Positions 1-8,736 of a stretch of 64,000 nt of DNA are shown here, piece after piece. The notes beneath the pieces were generated by a model. It ran no database searches. It was not told where the DNA came from and saw only the letters and a program-made list of their open reading frames with translations. Position 1 is the stretch's first letter; each line of letters begins with the position of its first letter. The stretch covers positions 1,612,001-1,676,000 of the forward strand of contig OZ244839.1 in the NCBI GenBank assembly GCA_965220825.1, in the 5' to 3' direction. The position numbers and the translations under genes were made by a program. This DNA is from G965220825 sp965220825. GTDB lineage: Bacteria > Pseudomonadota > Alphaproteobacteria > UBA828.

Positions 1-729
1 CTCTATCGGGACCTGAGGGCGGACAGGCTCCTCCGCGCGGTGGTCGAAGGGCTGTTGTTCGGGCGCGGTGTCGCCACCACCTTTCCCTATGAAGGGGGCG
101 CCTTCCTCAAGAGCAGAGAAGACCTGCTGGCGCCGGACATCCAGGTCCACTTCATGCCGGCACTGGAAAACGCGGCGAACCTGCATTTTCCGTCGCCCTT
201 CAGGCGACAACCGGTCGAGGCGAAGCACGGTTTTAGCCTCCGCGTAGGCCCGCTCAATCCCGAGAGCCGCGGCACCGTCTCCCTGCGCTCGGCGGATCCG
301 GCGGACGCCCCCCTCATCCAGCCCAACTATCTGCAAAGCGAGGCGGACCGCCGGACCATCGTCGCCGGCATCCGCATGGTGCGCGCGGTCGTCTCCCAGC
401 CGGCGTTCGATGCTTATCGCGGGCCCGAACTCGCGCCCGGCCCGGCGCTGCAAAGCGATGCGGAACTCGCCGCCTGGCTCGATGCGAACGCCATGACCAC
501 GTTCCATCCCGTGGGCACCTGCCGGATGGGAACTGACCCCATGGCGGTGGTCGATGCCCGGCTTGCCGTCCACGGCATCGCGAGACTGCGGGTCGCGGAT
601 GCGTCCGTGATGCCCGTCATCGCGAGCGGAAACACCAATGCGCCCGCGATCATGATCGGCGAAAAGGCGGCGGAGTTCATTCGCGCCGCCACGCCGCCGC
701 GCGCAACATCGGAAGGGAGTGGAGGATGA
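1..729 (+). CDS. GMC family FAD-dependent oxidoreductase, 5' truncated by window edge
   Basis: This is the C-terminal 242 residues of a glucose-methanol-choline oxidoreductase, which oxidises an alcohol using FAD. The reading frame is open from base 1, so the FAD-binding N-terminus lies outside the window. The visible part holds the GMC C-terminal domain: the motif TTFHPVGTCRMG with the conserved active-site His near base 505, and SGNTNAPAIMIGEKAAEFI, which supplies the second catalytic Asn/His position (here Asn) and closes the FAD site. The stop overlaps the next start (ATGA), so the two are coupled, and the run continues into an ABC importer. The substrate cannot be read from this fragment; choline dehydrogenase-like alcohols are the family default. 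Confidence 0.9.
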   Translation, partial: LYRDLRADRLLRAVVEGLLFGRGVATTFPYEGGAFLKSREDLLAPDIQVHFMPALENAANLHFPSPFRRQPVEAKHGFSLRVGPLNPESRGTVSLRSADPADAPLIQPNYLQSEADRRTIVAGIRMVRAVVSQPAFDAYRGPELAPGPALQSDAELAAWLDANAMTTFHPVGTCRMGTDPMAVVDARLAVHGIARLRVADASVMPVIASGNTNAPAIMIGEKAAEFIRAATPPRATSEGSGG

Positions 730-1052
730 TCGTCGAACACCGGACATACACGTTCCGTCCCGGCACGGTGGACGGCTGGCTAAAGCGTTACGAATCCGAG
801 GGCCTTCCGATCCAGAAGCGCCATCTCGGCCGCTTCGTCGGCCTCTATATCTCGGAGATCGGGACGCTCCACCGCATCGTCCTGATCTGGGCGTATGAAA
901 GCCTCGCCGACCGCGAGAAGCGCCGCGCCTCGATGACCGCCGACCCGGCGTGGCAGGCGTTCATCGAATCGGTTTGGGGTCTGGATGCGATCCAGAAGCA
1001 GGATGTGATGGTAATGAACCCGGCTTCCTGCTCGCCGCCCATCGGCGGCTGA
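726..1052 (+). CDS. NIPSNAP family protein
   Basis: A 108-residue single-domain protein beginning MIVEHRTYTFRPG, the typical opening of NIPSNAP proteins (ferredoxin-like alpha/beta barrel fold, Dabb superfamily). The conserved features seen are the N-terminal RTYTFRPG strand, the central YISEIGTLHRIVLIWAYES block and DPAWQAF. Its ATG overlaps the stop of the GMC oxidoreductase by four bases, indicating translational coupling. NIPSNAP proteins are frequent companions of catabolic operons but their biochemical role is not established, so no reaction is assigned. Confidence 0.85.
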   Translation: MIVEHRTYTFRPGTVDGWLKRYESEGLPIQKRHLGRFVGLYISEIGTLHRIVLIWAYESLADREKRRASMTADPAWQAFIESVWGLDAIQKQDVMVMNPASCSPPIGG

Positions 1053-1130
1053 GCTGGTCCGCCCGGCGGGGCATGTCCGAACCCCCGAACCGGGCACCGT
1101 TCGTACATTTTCCAGAGGAGGAGAAACGTC

Positions 1131-2201
1131 ATGACGGACAAACTGGCTTCTCGCAACCGGGGGCTGCCCGGTGCTTTCTTGAGCCGCCGCAGGTTCCTGG
1201 CGGCGACCGCGGGTGCGTCCGCGATAATCGGCGCGGGCGGCGTGCTGCCGCTCTCGGCCCGCGCCGACAGCGGCCTGGTCGCGCTCGTCCACACCCAGGC
1301 GGCCGGCGACAACGGCCCGATCGATTCCATGATGGCGCGTCTGGAACAGCTTTCGGAGGAGCGCGGTCTGGAGACGCGCGCCATCTATGCGCAGGATCCG
1401 GCGACCTACGAAACGGTACTGCGCACTCTCGGCGACGCCGGTGCGGGGGTCGTTCTCGCCACATTCCCGGTCATTTCCGAGGCCTTCAAGGCCGTGGCGC
1501 CGCTCTATCCGGATACCAAGTGGATCCAGATCTTCGGAGACCCGGCCGACCCGCCGATCCCGAACCTGGTGACAATTTCCTACAGCTACTATCTCGGCTG
1601 CTATCTGTCCGGCATCTTTGCAGGGCATGTCTCGCGGACGAAGAAGATCGGCTTCATCGGCGGTATCAGCATTCCGCCGCTGAACGCAGACTTCAATGCG
1701 CTCAAGGCGGGCGTGGCCTCTGTCGATCCGGAGGCGACCGTCACCGCCGCCTTCGCGGGCTCCTTCCAGGATCCGGCAAAAGGCTACGAGATCGCCACCC
1801 AGATGTTCCTGGACGGGATCGACTATATCCAGACCGACGCGGCCGCGACGGATGGCGGCATCATCCAGGCGGCCAACGAGCGGGAGGACCGCATGGTCAG
1901 CGCGGGCGACCCGGCGCAATACGCCCTCGGCCCCTCTTCGGTGATCGGCGTCGTCGGCCTGAATTTCGGCCAGTCCCTCTATGACGAGGCCAGCGTGGCA
2001 CTCGATCCCGGCTGGAGCGGCGGGCGGCATGTTTCGACCGGCCTCGGCGGTGTGATCGACTTTCTCCTGTCTCCGCTCTATCGGGAGCAGGGGCCGCAGG
2101 ATATCGTGGCCAAGGCGGCCGACGCGTGGCCGCATGTCGAGAAGGCGAGAGCGGGCATTCTTGACGGGTCGGTGACGGTTCCGTTCAACACGGCGCTCTG
2201 A
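1131..2201 (+). CDS. BMP family ABC transporter substrate-binding protein, Tat-exported
   Basis: A 356-residue periplasmic binding protein of the basic membrane protein (BMP/PnrA-like) family, which captures nucleosides or related ligands for an ABC importer. The N-terminus carries a twin-arginine signal (SRRRFLAAT, residues 18-26) followed by a hydrophobic stretch and a probable cleavage site near residue 45. The body has the BMP pattern, including KIGFIGGISIPPLNADFNAL and the C-terminal segment with TGLGGVIDFL. A strong ribosome site (AGAGGAGGAG, 1114-1123) precedes the ATG. It is followed 35 bases later by the ATPase and two permeases of the same transporter, so the four genes form one import system. 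Ligand is inferred only at family level. Confidence 0.88.
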   Translation: MTDKLASRNRGLPGAFLSRRRFLAATAGASAIIGAGGVLPLSARADSGLVALVHTQAAGDNGPIDSMMARLEQLSEERGLETRAIYAQDPATYETVLRTLGDAGAGVVLATFPVISEAFKAVAPLYPDTKWIQIFGDPADPPIPNLVTISYSYYLGCYLSGIFAGHVSRTKKIGFIGGISIPPLNADFNALKAGVASVDPEATVTAAFAGSFQDPAKGYEIATQMFLDGIDYIQTDAAATDGGIIQAANEREDRMVSAGDPAQYALGPSSVIGVVGLNFGQSLYDEASVALDPGWSGGRHVSTGLGGVIDFLLSPLYREQGPQDIVAKAADAWPHVEKARAGILDGSVTVPFNTAL

Positions 2202-2236
2202 CCGGGATACCCGCGGGTAGAGGTCCCTCGGGGAAC

Positions 2237-3802
2237 ATGACTGCCGCGAATCCGCCAGCCCTCCAATGTCGCGGAATTCGCGTCACATATGGGGACGTCA
2301 CGGCCCTCGAGGACCTCGAACTCGCTTTTGAACGTGGCGCCATTCACGCCGTGGTCGGCCAGAACGGCGCGGGCAAGACGACCTTTGCCCGCGTCGCGGC
2401 CGGCCTCGTGCGGCCCGATGCGGGCACCCTTCGCATAGACGGCCGCCCCTTGCGCCTCGGCCGGGTGGCGGGCGCCCGCGCGGCGGGCGTTGAGCTCGTC
2501 CACCAGAGCTTTGCGCTGCCGCCCTCCTTCACCGTGGCGGAGGCGCTCGAGTTCGGCGCCGGCGGCGGTATCGGCCTGTTCAGCAGCCGCCAGATGCGGC
2601 AACGCTGCCGAGACCGCCTGCGGGCGCTCGATCTCGATGTCGATCCACGCCGGCGCATTCGCGACTTGCCGGTGGAGACGCAGCAGGGGGTGGAAATCGC
2701 CCGCGCCCTGGTGACGAATGCGCGGCTCCTGATCCTGGACGAGCCGACGGCCGTCCTGCCGCCGAGCGGTATAGAGACCCTGTTCGAGCGCATCCGCCGT
2801 CTGAAGGCGAGCGGTGTCACGGTGGTCCTCATCCTCCACAAGATCCGCGAGGTCCTGGCGGTCGCCGATACGGTCTCCGTGCTGCGGGGCGGACGGCTGG
2901 TCGCCGGCCCCATTCCGCGAAGTCAGGCGGACGAGACGCGTCTCGGCGAGATGATTATCGGCGCGGCCGCGCCATCGCCAGCCGGCAGCGGCGGCGGACG
3001 GGCGGACCGCGGCAGAGTGACGGGCCGCAAGGACGGAAGCGCTCTCTCACCCGAAGGGAGCGACGCGATCCTCCAAATGCGGGAAGTCAGCACGGCGCGG
3101 GATCCGGAAGAGCCGCCGCTCGATCGTATCTCCCTCTCCGTCGCTCCGGGGGAGATCGTCGGGATCGCCGGGGTTCAGGGCAACGGCCAGCGAACGCTGG
3201 TGAAGGCCATCGCCGGCCTCACGGATATCGTGGCCGGCGACATTCGCCTGGGCGGTGTCGCCGCCGGCGGCGCGAGCGCCGCCCGGCGCCGGGCGCTGGG
3301 ATTGCGCGTCATCCCGTTCGAGCGCAACAGCGAGGGCCTGAGCCTCACCAGCGAGCTGTGGGAGAACTGGTCCGCGCGCGAACTGTTGCAGCGGCGGCTG
3401 TTCAGCTTCATCGATCCGGCCAAGCTGCGGGCGCAGTGCGACGCGTCGCTCAGGGCCTGGGGCGTGCGCTACGCGTCCGCGCGCCAGAACGCCGGCGCGC
3501 TCTCCGGCGGCAACGCCCAGAAGGTCGTGCTGGCGCGGGAGATCGACGAGGGCGCGCGCCTCATCATCGCCGCACAGCCGGTGCGCGGGCTCGATGTGGG
3601 CGCCACGGCCTTCGTCTGGTCGGCGCTGCGCGAGGCCGCCGACCGGGGCTGCGGCGTGCTTCTGATCTCGTCGGACCTCGACGAGCTGTTCGATGCGAGC
3701 AACCGCCTTGCCGTCATGCTCTCGGGGCAGATCGTCGGGGAGTTCACGCCGCCTTACGACCTCGCGGCCGTCGGCCGCGCCATGACCGGGGCGTCGCCGT
3801 GA
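2237..3802 (+). CDS. ABC transporter ATP-binding protein with two ABC domains (BMP/nucleoside type)
   Basis: A 521-residue tandem ATPase that drives the importer. Domain 1 has Walker A GQNGAGKTT (residues 41-49), Q-loop VHQSFALPPSFTV and Walker B LLILDEPTAVLPP; its signature is degenerate (DLPVETQQGVEIARAL). Domain 2 (from about residue 275) has an altered Walker A, GVQGNGQRT, but an intact signature LSGGNAQKVVLARE and D-loop region. This pattern (one degenerate P-loop in the second half) is normal in ribose/nucleoside-type ATPases such as RbsA or NupO. Its TGA overlaps the GTG start of the first permease. It sits between the BMP binding protein and the permeases. Confidence 0.92.
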   Translation: MTAANPPALQCRGIRVTYGDVTALEDLELAFERGAIHAVVGQNGAGKTTFARVAAGLVRPDAGTLRIDGRPLRLGRVAGARAAGVELVHQSFALPPSFTVAEALEFGAGGGIGLFSSRQMRQRCRDRLRALDLDVDPRRRIRDLPVETQQGVEIARALVTNARLLILDEPTAVLPPSGIETLFERIRRLKASGVTVVLILHKIREVLAVADTVSVLRGGRLVAGPIPRSQADETRLGEMIIGAAAPSPAGSGGGRADRGRVTGRKDGSALSPEGSDAILQMREVSTARDPEEPPLDRISLSVAPGEIVGIAGVQGNGQRTLVKAIAGLTDIVAGDIRLGGVAAGGASAARRRALGLRVIPFERNSEGLSLTSELWENWSARELLQRRLFSFIDPAKLRAQCDASLRAWGVRYASARQNAGALSGGNAQKVVLAREIDEGARLIIAAQPVRGLDVGATAFVWSALREAADRGCGVLLISSDLDELFDASNRLAVMLSGQIVGEFTPPYDLAAVGRAMTGASP

Positions 3803-4836
3803 CGCGGAGCCTCGGCGCCGTGCTGCGCACGCTCGCCTTCATCGCGCTTGCCGTCGCACTCTCCGGCGCCATTTTCGAACTCGCCGGCTATTCGGCCCTG
3901 CGCATGCTGGAGAGCTTCGTCGAAGGCGCGTTCCTGCGCACGGGCGGCTGGCTGCAGAGCCTCCGCTGGGGCCTGCCGCTCTTCATCACGGCGACGGGCG
4001 TCGCGATCTCCTTCCGCTGCGGCTTCTTCAATATCGGCGCGCAAGGCCAGTTCTATGTCGGTGCCATCTGCGCGGCCTTCACGGCCGAGCTGTTGGGCGG
4101 CCTGCCGGCCGCGGTCGTCCTGCCCCTTACCGTGATCGCCGGCATGGCGGGCGGCGCGCTCTGGGCGCTGTGGCCGGGCTATCTGCGGCTTCGCTCCGGC
4201 ACCGACGAGGTCATCACCACCCTGATGGGGAACTTCATCGCCGGGCTCATGCTGGTCTATGTGACGTCGGGGCCGCTCAAGGACCCCTCCGGAACCGGGC
4301 AGCAGGCATCCAGCCCCATTCTGCCGGCGGTCTACCGGATCAGCGATTCCCAGGGCGTCTCGCCCGCCATTCTCGGCATCGCCGCGGCCGTTGCGCTCGC
4401 CATGTGGGTGCTGGTCAACCGCACGCCGTTCGGCATGCTCGCGAGCCTCGCGGGACGCAACCCGACCATGGTGCGGTTCCAGGGCGCGCGGCTCTGGTCG
4501 CTGGGCCTTGCGAGCTTCCTGATAAGCGGGGCTCTTGCCGGGCTCGCCGGCGCTATCGAGCTGCTCGGACCCACGGGGCGCATCGCGAGCGGGTTCCTGC
4601 CCACCCACGGGTTCACCGCGGTGTTGATCGCGCTGGTCGCCAATCTCTCGGTGCTTGCGACCGCCGTCGTCAGCCTGTTCTTCGGAGGGCTCGCTTCCGC
4701 CGCGCTCTATCTGCCGATTCTCGCGGGCCTGCCGGCGGCCGCCATCGACATCTTCAACGCGTCCGTCGCGCTCTTCATCACCGCGAGGTCGGGGCTTCTG
4801 ACGCGGATTCTGCGGCTCGGGAAGCTCCCCACATGA
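3799..4836 (+). CDS. ABC transporter permease (BMP/nucleoside type), subunit 1
   Basis: A 345-residue polytopic inner-membrane protein of the BPD_transp_2 family (NupP-like). The start is taken as GTG at 3799, which overlaps the ATPase stop (GTGA); the open frame extends further upstream but that part is only the ATPase read in another frame. The family signature region is present: FRCGFFNIGAQGQFYVGA near residue 75 and GTDEVITTLMGNF near residue 135. About eight to ten hydrophobic segments are visible. Its stop overlaps the ATG of the second permease. The product forms half of the membrane channel. Confidence 0.9.
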   Translation: MTRSLGAVLRTLAFIALAVALSGAIFELAGYSALRMLESFVEGAFLRTGGWLQSLRWGLPLFITATGVAISFRCGFFNIGAQGQFYVGAICAAFTAELLGGLPAAVVLPLTVIAGMAGGALWALWPGYLRLRSGTDEVITTLMGNFIAGLMLVYVTSGPLKDPSGTGQQASSPILPAVYRISDSQGVSPAILGIAAAVALAMWVLVNRTPFGMLASLAGRNPTMVRFQGARLWSLGLASFLISGALAGLAGAIELLGPTGRIASGFLPTHGFTAVLIALVANLSVLATAVVSLFFGGLASAALYLPILAGLPAAAIDIFNASVALFITARSGLLTRILRLGKLPT

Positions 4837-5735
4837 CCGAGTTCCACGAGTTCCTTGTCGCCATCCTGCGCTCGGGCACGCCGCTGGTCTACGTCACCAT
4901 GGCCGGCGTGATCGCGCAGCGCGCGGGCGTCTGGCATCTGGGCCTCGAGGGCGTGATGATCATCGGCGCCTGCGCGACCGTTCTCGGCATCGTGTTCACC
5001 GGGTCGTTCCCCGCGGCCATTGCCATCGCCATTCTGCTCTGTGTCGCCGCCTCGGTCCTGCTCTGGTTCGTGATCGAGAAGCTCGGCGCCAATCCCATCA
5101 TTGCCGGGCTCGGCCTGACCGGGCTCGGGATCGGCGGCACGGCGCTCGCCGTGCAGGCGCTCTTCGGGAGCCTCGCCGCCGTGACCGCGCCGTTCGGCGT
5201 GCCCCGGCTGGGCGATGCCTTCGGCCCCTACGGCGTGCTCTCCGTCTTCGTTCTCGCCATGCCCTTCGTCGTCTACGCCATGTGGGTTCTGCTGCGCCGG
5301 ACCCGTTTCGGCCTGCGCCTCGCCGCCGCCGGAGAGCACCCCCTTGCGGCCAGGAGCGTCGGCGGCAGCCCGGCCCGCGCACGGCTGATCGCGCTCGCGC
5401 TGGGCGGCGTGCTCTGCGCCGTGGGCGGAGCGGAGCTCGCGGCGGGCGGCCTCCATATCTTCGCCCAGAACATGACCGCCGGACGCGGCTTCATGAGCTT
5501 CGCCGCGGTCATCTTCGGCGCGGCGCACCCCGTCGGCGCCGCGTTCGCCGCGATGTTCTTCAGCCTGGTGGGGGTCGCGGGAATCCGCCTGCAGCTCCTC
5601 TTCGGCGCAAGCGTCCCCCACGACGTGCTGCTCTCCCTCCCTTATCTCGCGACGGTCCTCGGCGTCTGGATCAGCGGGCGGATGCGTGGCGGTGCGAAGG
5701 CCGCCACGCAAGCCTCCGAACTGCGCGACTATTAG
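4833..5735 (+). CDS. ABC transporter permease (BMP/nucleoside type), subunit 2
   Basis: A 300-residue NupQ-like inner-membrane permease, the partner of the preceding gene. The ATG at 4833 overlaps the previous stop. Family landmarks are AGVIAQRAGVWHLGLEGVM near residue 25 and the repeated glycine-rich helices. It is the last gene of the plus-strand run that starts with the GMC oxidoreductase; the sequence downstream is an insertion-sequence remnant, so the operon probably ends here. No clear hairpin-plus-T-run terminator was seen after the stop. Confidence 0.9.
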   Translation: MTEFHEFLVAILRSGTPLVYVTMAGVIAQRAGVWHLGLEGVMIIGACATVLGIVFTGSFPAAIAIAILLCVAASVLLWFVIEKLGANPIIAGLGLTGLGIGGTALAVQALFGSLAAVTAPFGVPRLGDAFGPYGVLSVFVLAMPFVVYAMWVLLRRTRFGLRLAAAGEHPLAARSVGGSPARARLIALALGGVLCAVGGAELAAGGLHIFAQNMTAGRGFMSFAAVIFGAAHPVGAAFAAMFFSLVGVAGIRLQLLFGASVPHDVLLSLPYLATVLGVWISGRMRGGAKAATQASELRDY

Positions 5736-5780
5736 GTCGCGCTCTCATCGCCCTCTGCGAACGGGAGAGCCGCCGGGCAA

Positions 5781-6102
5781 GTTCAGACAGGTAAGAGACG
5801 CGGCTCCTGAAACGAGGTTGGGGGGTCTCCGAAGCGGCCGGTCGACACATCAACCGCAAGGAGACCCGCCATGACCGGTTTGGTGCGCGGGTCTTGAGGC
5901 CCGCATTTTCTTCTCCTCGAAAAACAAAAACATGCGGGCCTGGATACCCGCGCACCAAAAAGGGGCAGCGCGTTGGGGCGACGCCTTCGCCGACGCGTTC
6001 AATACCATCGGGCCCAACCAGGCTCTTGGCGGACAAAACCCGGCCGAATCGCTTGCCGACCAGACGGCCGAAGAAACTCCAGCGTCTCAAAACGTCCTGA
6101 AC
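5781..6102 (+). mobile_element. IS481-like element remnant, internally deleted, copy 1
   Basis: A 322-bp insertion-sequence scrap. Its left end (GTTCAGACAGGTAAGAGACGC) and right end (reverse complement starting GTTCAGGACGTTTTGAGACGC) are matching imperfect inverted repeats. It retains the conserved left leader (GGTTGGGGGGTCTCCGAAGC) and, near the right end, the C-terminal coding scrap of an integrase-type transposase (NTIGPNQALGGQNPAE, compare NTIRPxxALGGxTPAE of IS481 transposases). The middle has been replaced by a long hairpin (5882-5956). The same structure occurs at 23396-23829 in the opposite orientation. No functional transposase remains. It separates the importer operon from rpmE. Confidence 0.75.
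5882..5956. repeat. Long imperfect palindrome, hairpin repeat copy 1
   Basis: Two 24-base arms (5882-5905 and 5933-5956; left arm begins GGTGCGCGGGTCTTGAGG) pair with three mismatches around a 27-base A/T-rich loop that itself contains a TCGA core. The right arm is followed by AAAAAGGGGC. The same unit occurs at 23655-23730 and 43029-43104; relative to those, this copy is inverted (its loop reads C/T-rich first). Confidence 0.85.
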
Positions 6103-6169
6103 GAGGACGGCCGCTTGCGTGCAGGCCGGGGGGGCTGTATCAAGACGCCGTCGCAAGCAGGGGCGCGAG

Positions 6170-6394
6170 ATGAAGAAGGACATTCACCCCGATTACCACG
6201 AGATCACCGTGGTCCGTACCGACGGCAGCACCTTCACCACGCGTTCGACCTGGGGCAAGGCCGGCGACAGCTTGACGCTCGACATCGACCCCCTGTCGCA
6301 CCCGGTCTGGACCGGCGGCGCGCAGAAGCTGGTGGACCGGGGCGGGCAGCTCTCACGCTTCAACAAGCGCTTCGGGGACTTCGGGCTGCGCTAG
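6170..6394 (+). CDS. rpmE: 50S ribosomal protein L31, zinc-free (C-) type
   Basis: A 74-residue L31 that joins the 50S subunit near the central protuberance and contributes to the bridge with the 30S head. It opens MKKDIHPDYHEITVV and continues FTTRSTWGKAGDSL and HPVWTGGAQKLVDRGG, the alphaproteobacterial pattern. The zinc-binding cysteines of the C+ form are absent (SHPVWTG where the other form has a Cys), so this is the C- form. The ATG at 6170 is chosen because homologues start MKKDIHP; the frame is open upstream. It converges with the CoA transferase gene, the two stops overlapping by a few bases. Confidence 0.95.
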   Translation: MKKDIHPDYHEITVVRTDGSTFTTRSTWGKAGDSLTLDIDPLSHPVWTGGAQKLVDRGGQLSRFNKRFGDFGLR

Positions 6395-7545
6395 CCCGCG
6401 GTCTCGCTCTCCGCACCGAACTCCGACCGGATCGACTCGCTCTCCGCGCCGAGCGCCGGCACGGACCCGAGCGCGGGCGCGCGCTCCCCGTGGCGCGCGG
6501 GCGGGGCCACGATGGAGACGGTGCCGGAGGGCGTCTCCACGGACGCGCGCCGGAGCTGCGGATGGGCCGCAAGCTCCGCCACGCCGTTGAGCCGCCCGAA
6601 GGCGATGGCCGCCCGGCGGAGTACCGCGGCCAGCGAGTCCGTGTCGTAGCGTGAGAACGCCGCTTCGATGAGCGCATCCATGGCGGGTTTGTGCGCAAGC
6701 CGGGCCGCGTGGCCGGCAAAGCGCGCATCCTGCGCAAGCGCGCCGTCGCCGAGGATCGCCTCGCAGAACCGCGCCCATTCCCGCTCGTTCTGGATCGCGA
6801 TCACGATCCGCCCGCCATCCCCCACTGGATAGGCGCCGTAGGGGGCGATCATGGCATGGCTCAGGCCGGTCCGCGCCGGCGCCTTTCCGGTATGTTCGTA
6901 GTGCACCAGCGGCACCGTCATCCAGTCCGCCATGCCGTCGAAAAGCGAAACCGAGATCGCGGCGCCCTCACCCGTCCGCTCCAGTGCATAGAGCGCTTCG
7001 AGGATTGCGCCATAGGCGTTGAGTCCGGCGCCGATGTCGCACACCGAGACGCCGACGCGGCCGGGCGAATCCGGGCCGCCCGTCACCGAGGCGAGGCCCG
7101 TCTCGCACTGGATCAGGAAGTCATAGGCCTTCATCTCCCGATAGGGGCCTTCCTCGCCATAGCCGGTGATGTCGCAGGTGATGAGCCGCGGGTGGCGCCG
7201 CCGCAGCTCGCGAGAGCCGAAGCCCGCCCGTTCCGCAGCGCCCGGCGCGAGGTTCTGCACAAAGACATCCGCCCGCCCGATCATACGCCGGAGCAGGGCC
7301 GCATCCTCCGCCTGCTTGAAGTCCAGAACGACGGATTCCTTGCCCCGGTTGAGCCAGACGAACCAGGCGCACTCGCCGCCCGCCACCCGGTCGTAGGCTC
7401 GCGCGAAATCGCCGCCGGGCCGCTCGATCTTCACCACCCGCGCACCCGCATCGGCAAGCCGGCTGGTGGCGAAGGGTGCGGCCACCGCCTGCTCGATGGA
7501 GACGACCAGCACCCCCTCCAGGCGCCCCGCGGCCCGCGCACTCAA
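6391..7545 (-). CDS. CaiB/BaiF family CoA transferase
   Basis: A 384-residue class III CoA transferase, which moves CoA between carboxylic acids by way of a covalent Asp-acyl intermediate. Visible family blocks are the N-terminal VVSIEQAVAAPFATSRLADAGARV, the NRGKESVVLDFK segment, and YREMKAYDFLIQCETGLASVTG, where the nucleophilic Asp belongs. It lies 9 bases after the acyl-CoA dehydrogenase and is the last gene of the glmU-glmS-dehydrogenase-transferase run, so it probably activates or recycles the CoA thioester used by the dehydrogenase. The C-terminal 30 residues are low-complexity (Ala/Glu/Ser). Substrate unknown. Confidence 0.9.
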   Translation of the reverse strand: MSARAAGRLEGVLVVSIEQAVAAPFATSRLADAGARVVKIERPGGDFARAYDRVAGGECAWFVWLNRGKESVVLDFKQAEDAALLRRMIGRADVFVQNLAPGAAERAGFGSRELRRRHPRLITCDITGYGEEGPYREMKAYDFLIQCETGLASVTGGPDSPGRVGVSVCDIGAGLNAYGAILEALYALERTGEGAAISVSLFDGMADWMTVPLVHYEHTGKAPARTGLSHAMIAPYGAYPVGDGGRIVIAIQNEREWARFCEAILGDGALAQDARFAGHAARLAHKPAMDALIEAAFSRYDTDSLAAVLRRAAIAFGRLNGVAELAAHPQLRRASVETPSGTVSIVAPPARHGERAPALGSVPALGAESESIRSEFGAESETAG

Positions 7546-7554
7546 GGCGGAGCC

Positions 7555-8736
7555 TCAGTAGGAGCGCGGCATGCCGAGCACATGCTGGCCGAGATAGGCG
7601 AGGATGAGGTTGGTGGAGATGGGCGCGATGCGGTAGAGCCGCGTCTCCCGGAACTTGCGCTCCACGTCATACTCCTCGGCGAAGCCGAAGCCGCCGAAGG
7701 TCTGAAGACAGGTGTCGCCGGCCTTCCACGAGGCCTCCGAAGCCAGCAGCTTCGCCATGTTGGCCTCCGGCCCGCAAGGCCGGCCCCGGTCGAACAGCCC
7801 GGCCGCCTTCGACACCATGAGGCGCGCGGCCTCCATGTCCGCATAGGCGCGCGCGATGGGAAACTGGATACCCTGGTTGGCGCCAATGGGGCGCCCGAAC
7901 ACCTTGCGCTCGCTGGCATAGCCGCTCGCCTTCTCGACGAACCAGCGACAGTCGCCGATGCACTCGGCGGCGATCAGAATCCGCTCGGCGTTCATGCCGT
8001 CCAGAATGTAGCGGAAGCCGCGGCCCTCCTCGCCGATCAGGCTGGACTTCGGAATCTCCAGATTCTCGAAGAAGAGTTCGGTCGTCGCATGGTTGATCAT
8101 GGTGCGGATCGGGCGAATCTCCAGCCCGTTTCCGAGCGCCTTGTCGATCTCGATCAGGAAGACGGAGAGACCGTCGGTGCGCTTCGCGCATTCCGCCGCG
8201 GGCGTCGTCCGGGCCAGCAGGAGAAGCAGATCGGAGTACTCGGCGCGGGAAATCCAGACCTTCTGTCCGTTCACAACATAGCGCCCGTCGGCATGGCGCT
8301 CGGCCGTGGTGCGAAGCTGGGTGGTGTCCGAGCCGGTGGTGGGCTCGGTCACGCCGAACGCCTGGAGCCTGCGTGCCCCGCTTGCGATATCCGGGAGGTA
8401 CGCCGCCTTCTGCCCCGCCGAGCCGTGCCGCAGCAGAGTCCCCATGGTGTACATCTGGGCGTGGCAGGCGCTGCCGTTGCAGCCGGTGGAATGGATCTCT
8501 TCGAGGATGGCCGCGGCGGCGGCGATCCCGAGACCGCTCCCGCCATATTCCTCGGGGATGAGTGCCGCAAGAAAGCCCGCTTCCGTGAGCTCGCGGACGA
8601 ATTCCGCGGGATAGGCGCGGTCGCGATCCTTCTCGCGCCAATAGGCGCCGGGATACCGGGCGCAGAGCGCGCGCACCGGCTCGCGAAGCTCCGGGTAGTC
8701 CCGGTCGAAGCCGGTCTCGTCCTGGTTCCCGTTCAT
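7555..8736 (-). CDS. Acyl-CoA dehydrogenase family protein
   Basis: A 393-residue FAD enzyme that introduces an alpha-beta double bond into an acyl-CoA. The start is the ATG at 8736 (MNGNQDETGFDRD), which overlaps the glmS stop; the longer open frame upstream is glmS in another frame. Family motifs: FGVTEPTTGSDTTQLRTTA (FAD/substrate loop), FGRPIGANQGIQF and LQTFGGFGFAEEYDVERKFRE. The C-terminal stretch RLYRIAPISTNLILAYLGQ lacks the YEGT Glu used as base by medium/short-chain enzymes; a Glu in DGMNAERILIA sits where isovaleryl- and long-chain enzymes carry theirs. That alternative base is inferred. Paired with the downstream CoA transferase. Confidence 0.9.
   Translation of the reverse strand: MNGNQDETGFDRDYPELREPVRALCARYPGAYWREKDRDRAYPAEFVRELTEAGFLAALIPEEYGGSGLGIAAAAAILEEIHSTGCNGSACHAQMYTMGTLLRHGSAGQKAAYLPDIASGARRLQAFGVTEPTTGSDTTQLRTTAERHADGRYVVNGQKVWISRAEYSDLLLLLARTTPAAECAKRTDGLSVFLIEIDKALGNGLEIRPIRTMINHATTELFFENLEIPKSSLIGEEGRGFRYILDGMNAERILIAAECIGDCRWFVEKASGYASERKVFGRPIGANQGIQFPIARAYADMEAARLMVSKAAGLFDRGRPCGPEANMAKLLASEASWKAGDTCLQTFGGFGFAEEYDVERKFRETRLYRIAPISTNLILAYLGQHVLGMPRSY

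Noticed and set aside
5882..5956. Hairpins as intrinsic terminators
   Set aside because: The homopolymer tail is an A-run on the strand where the stem is read first, and on the other strand the T-run precedes the stem, so the geometry is wrong for termination.
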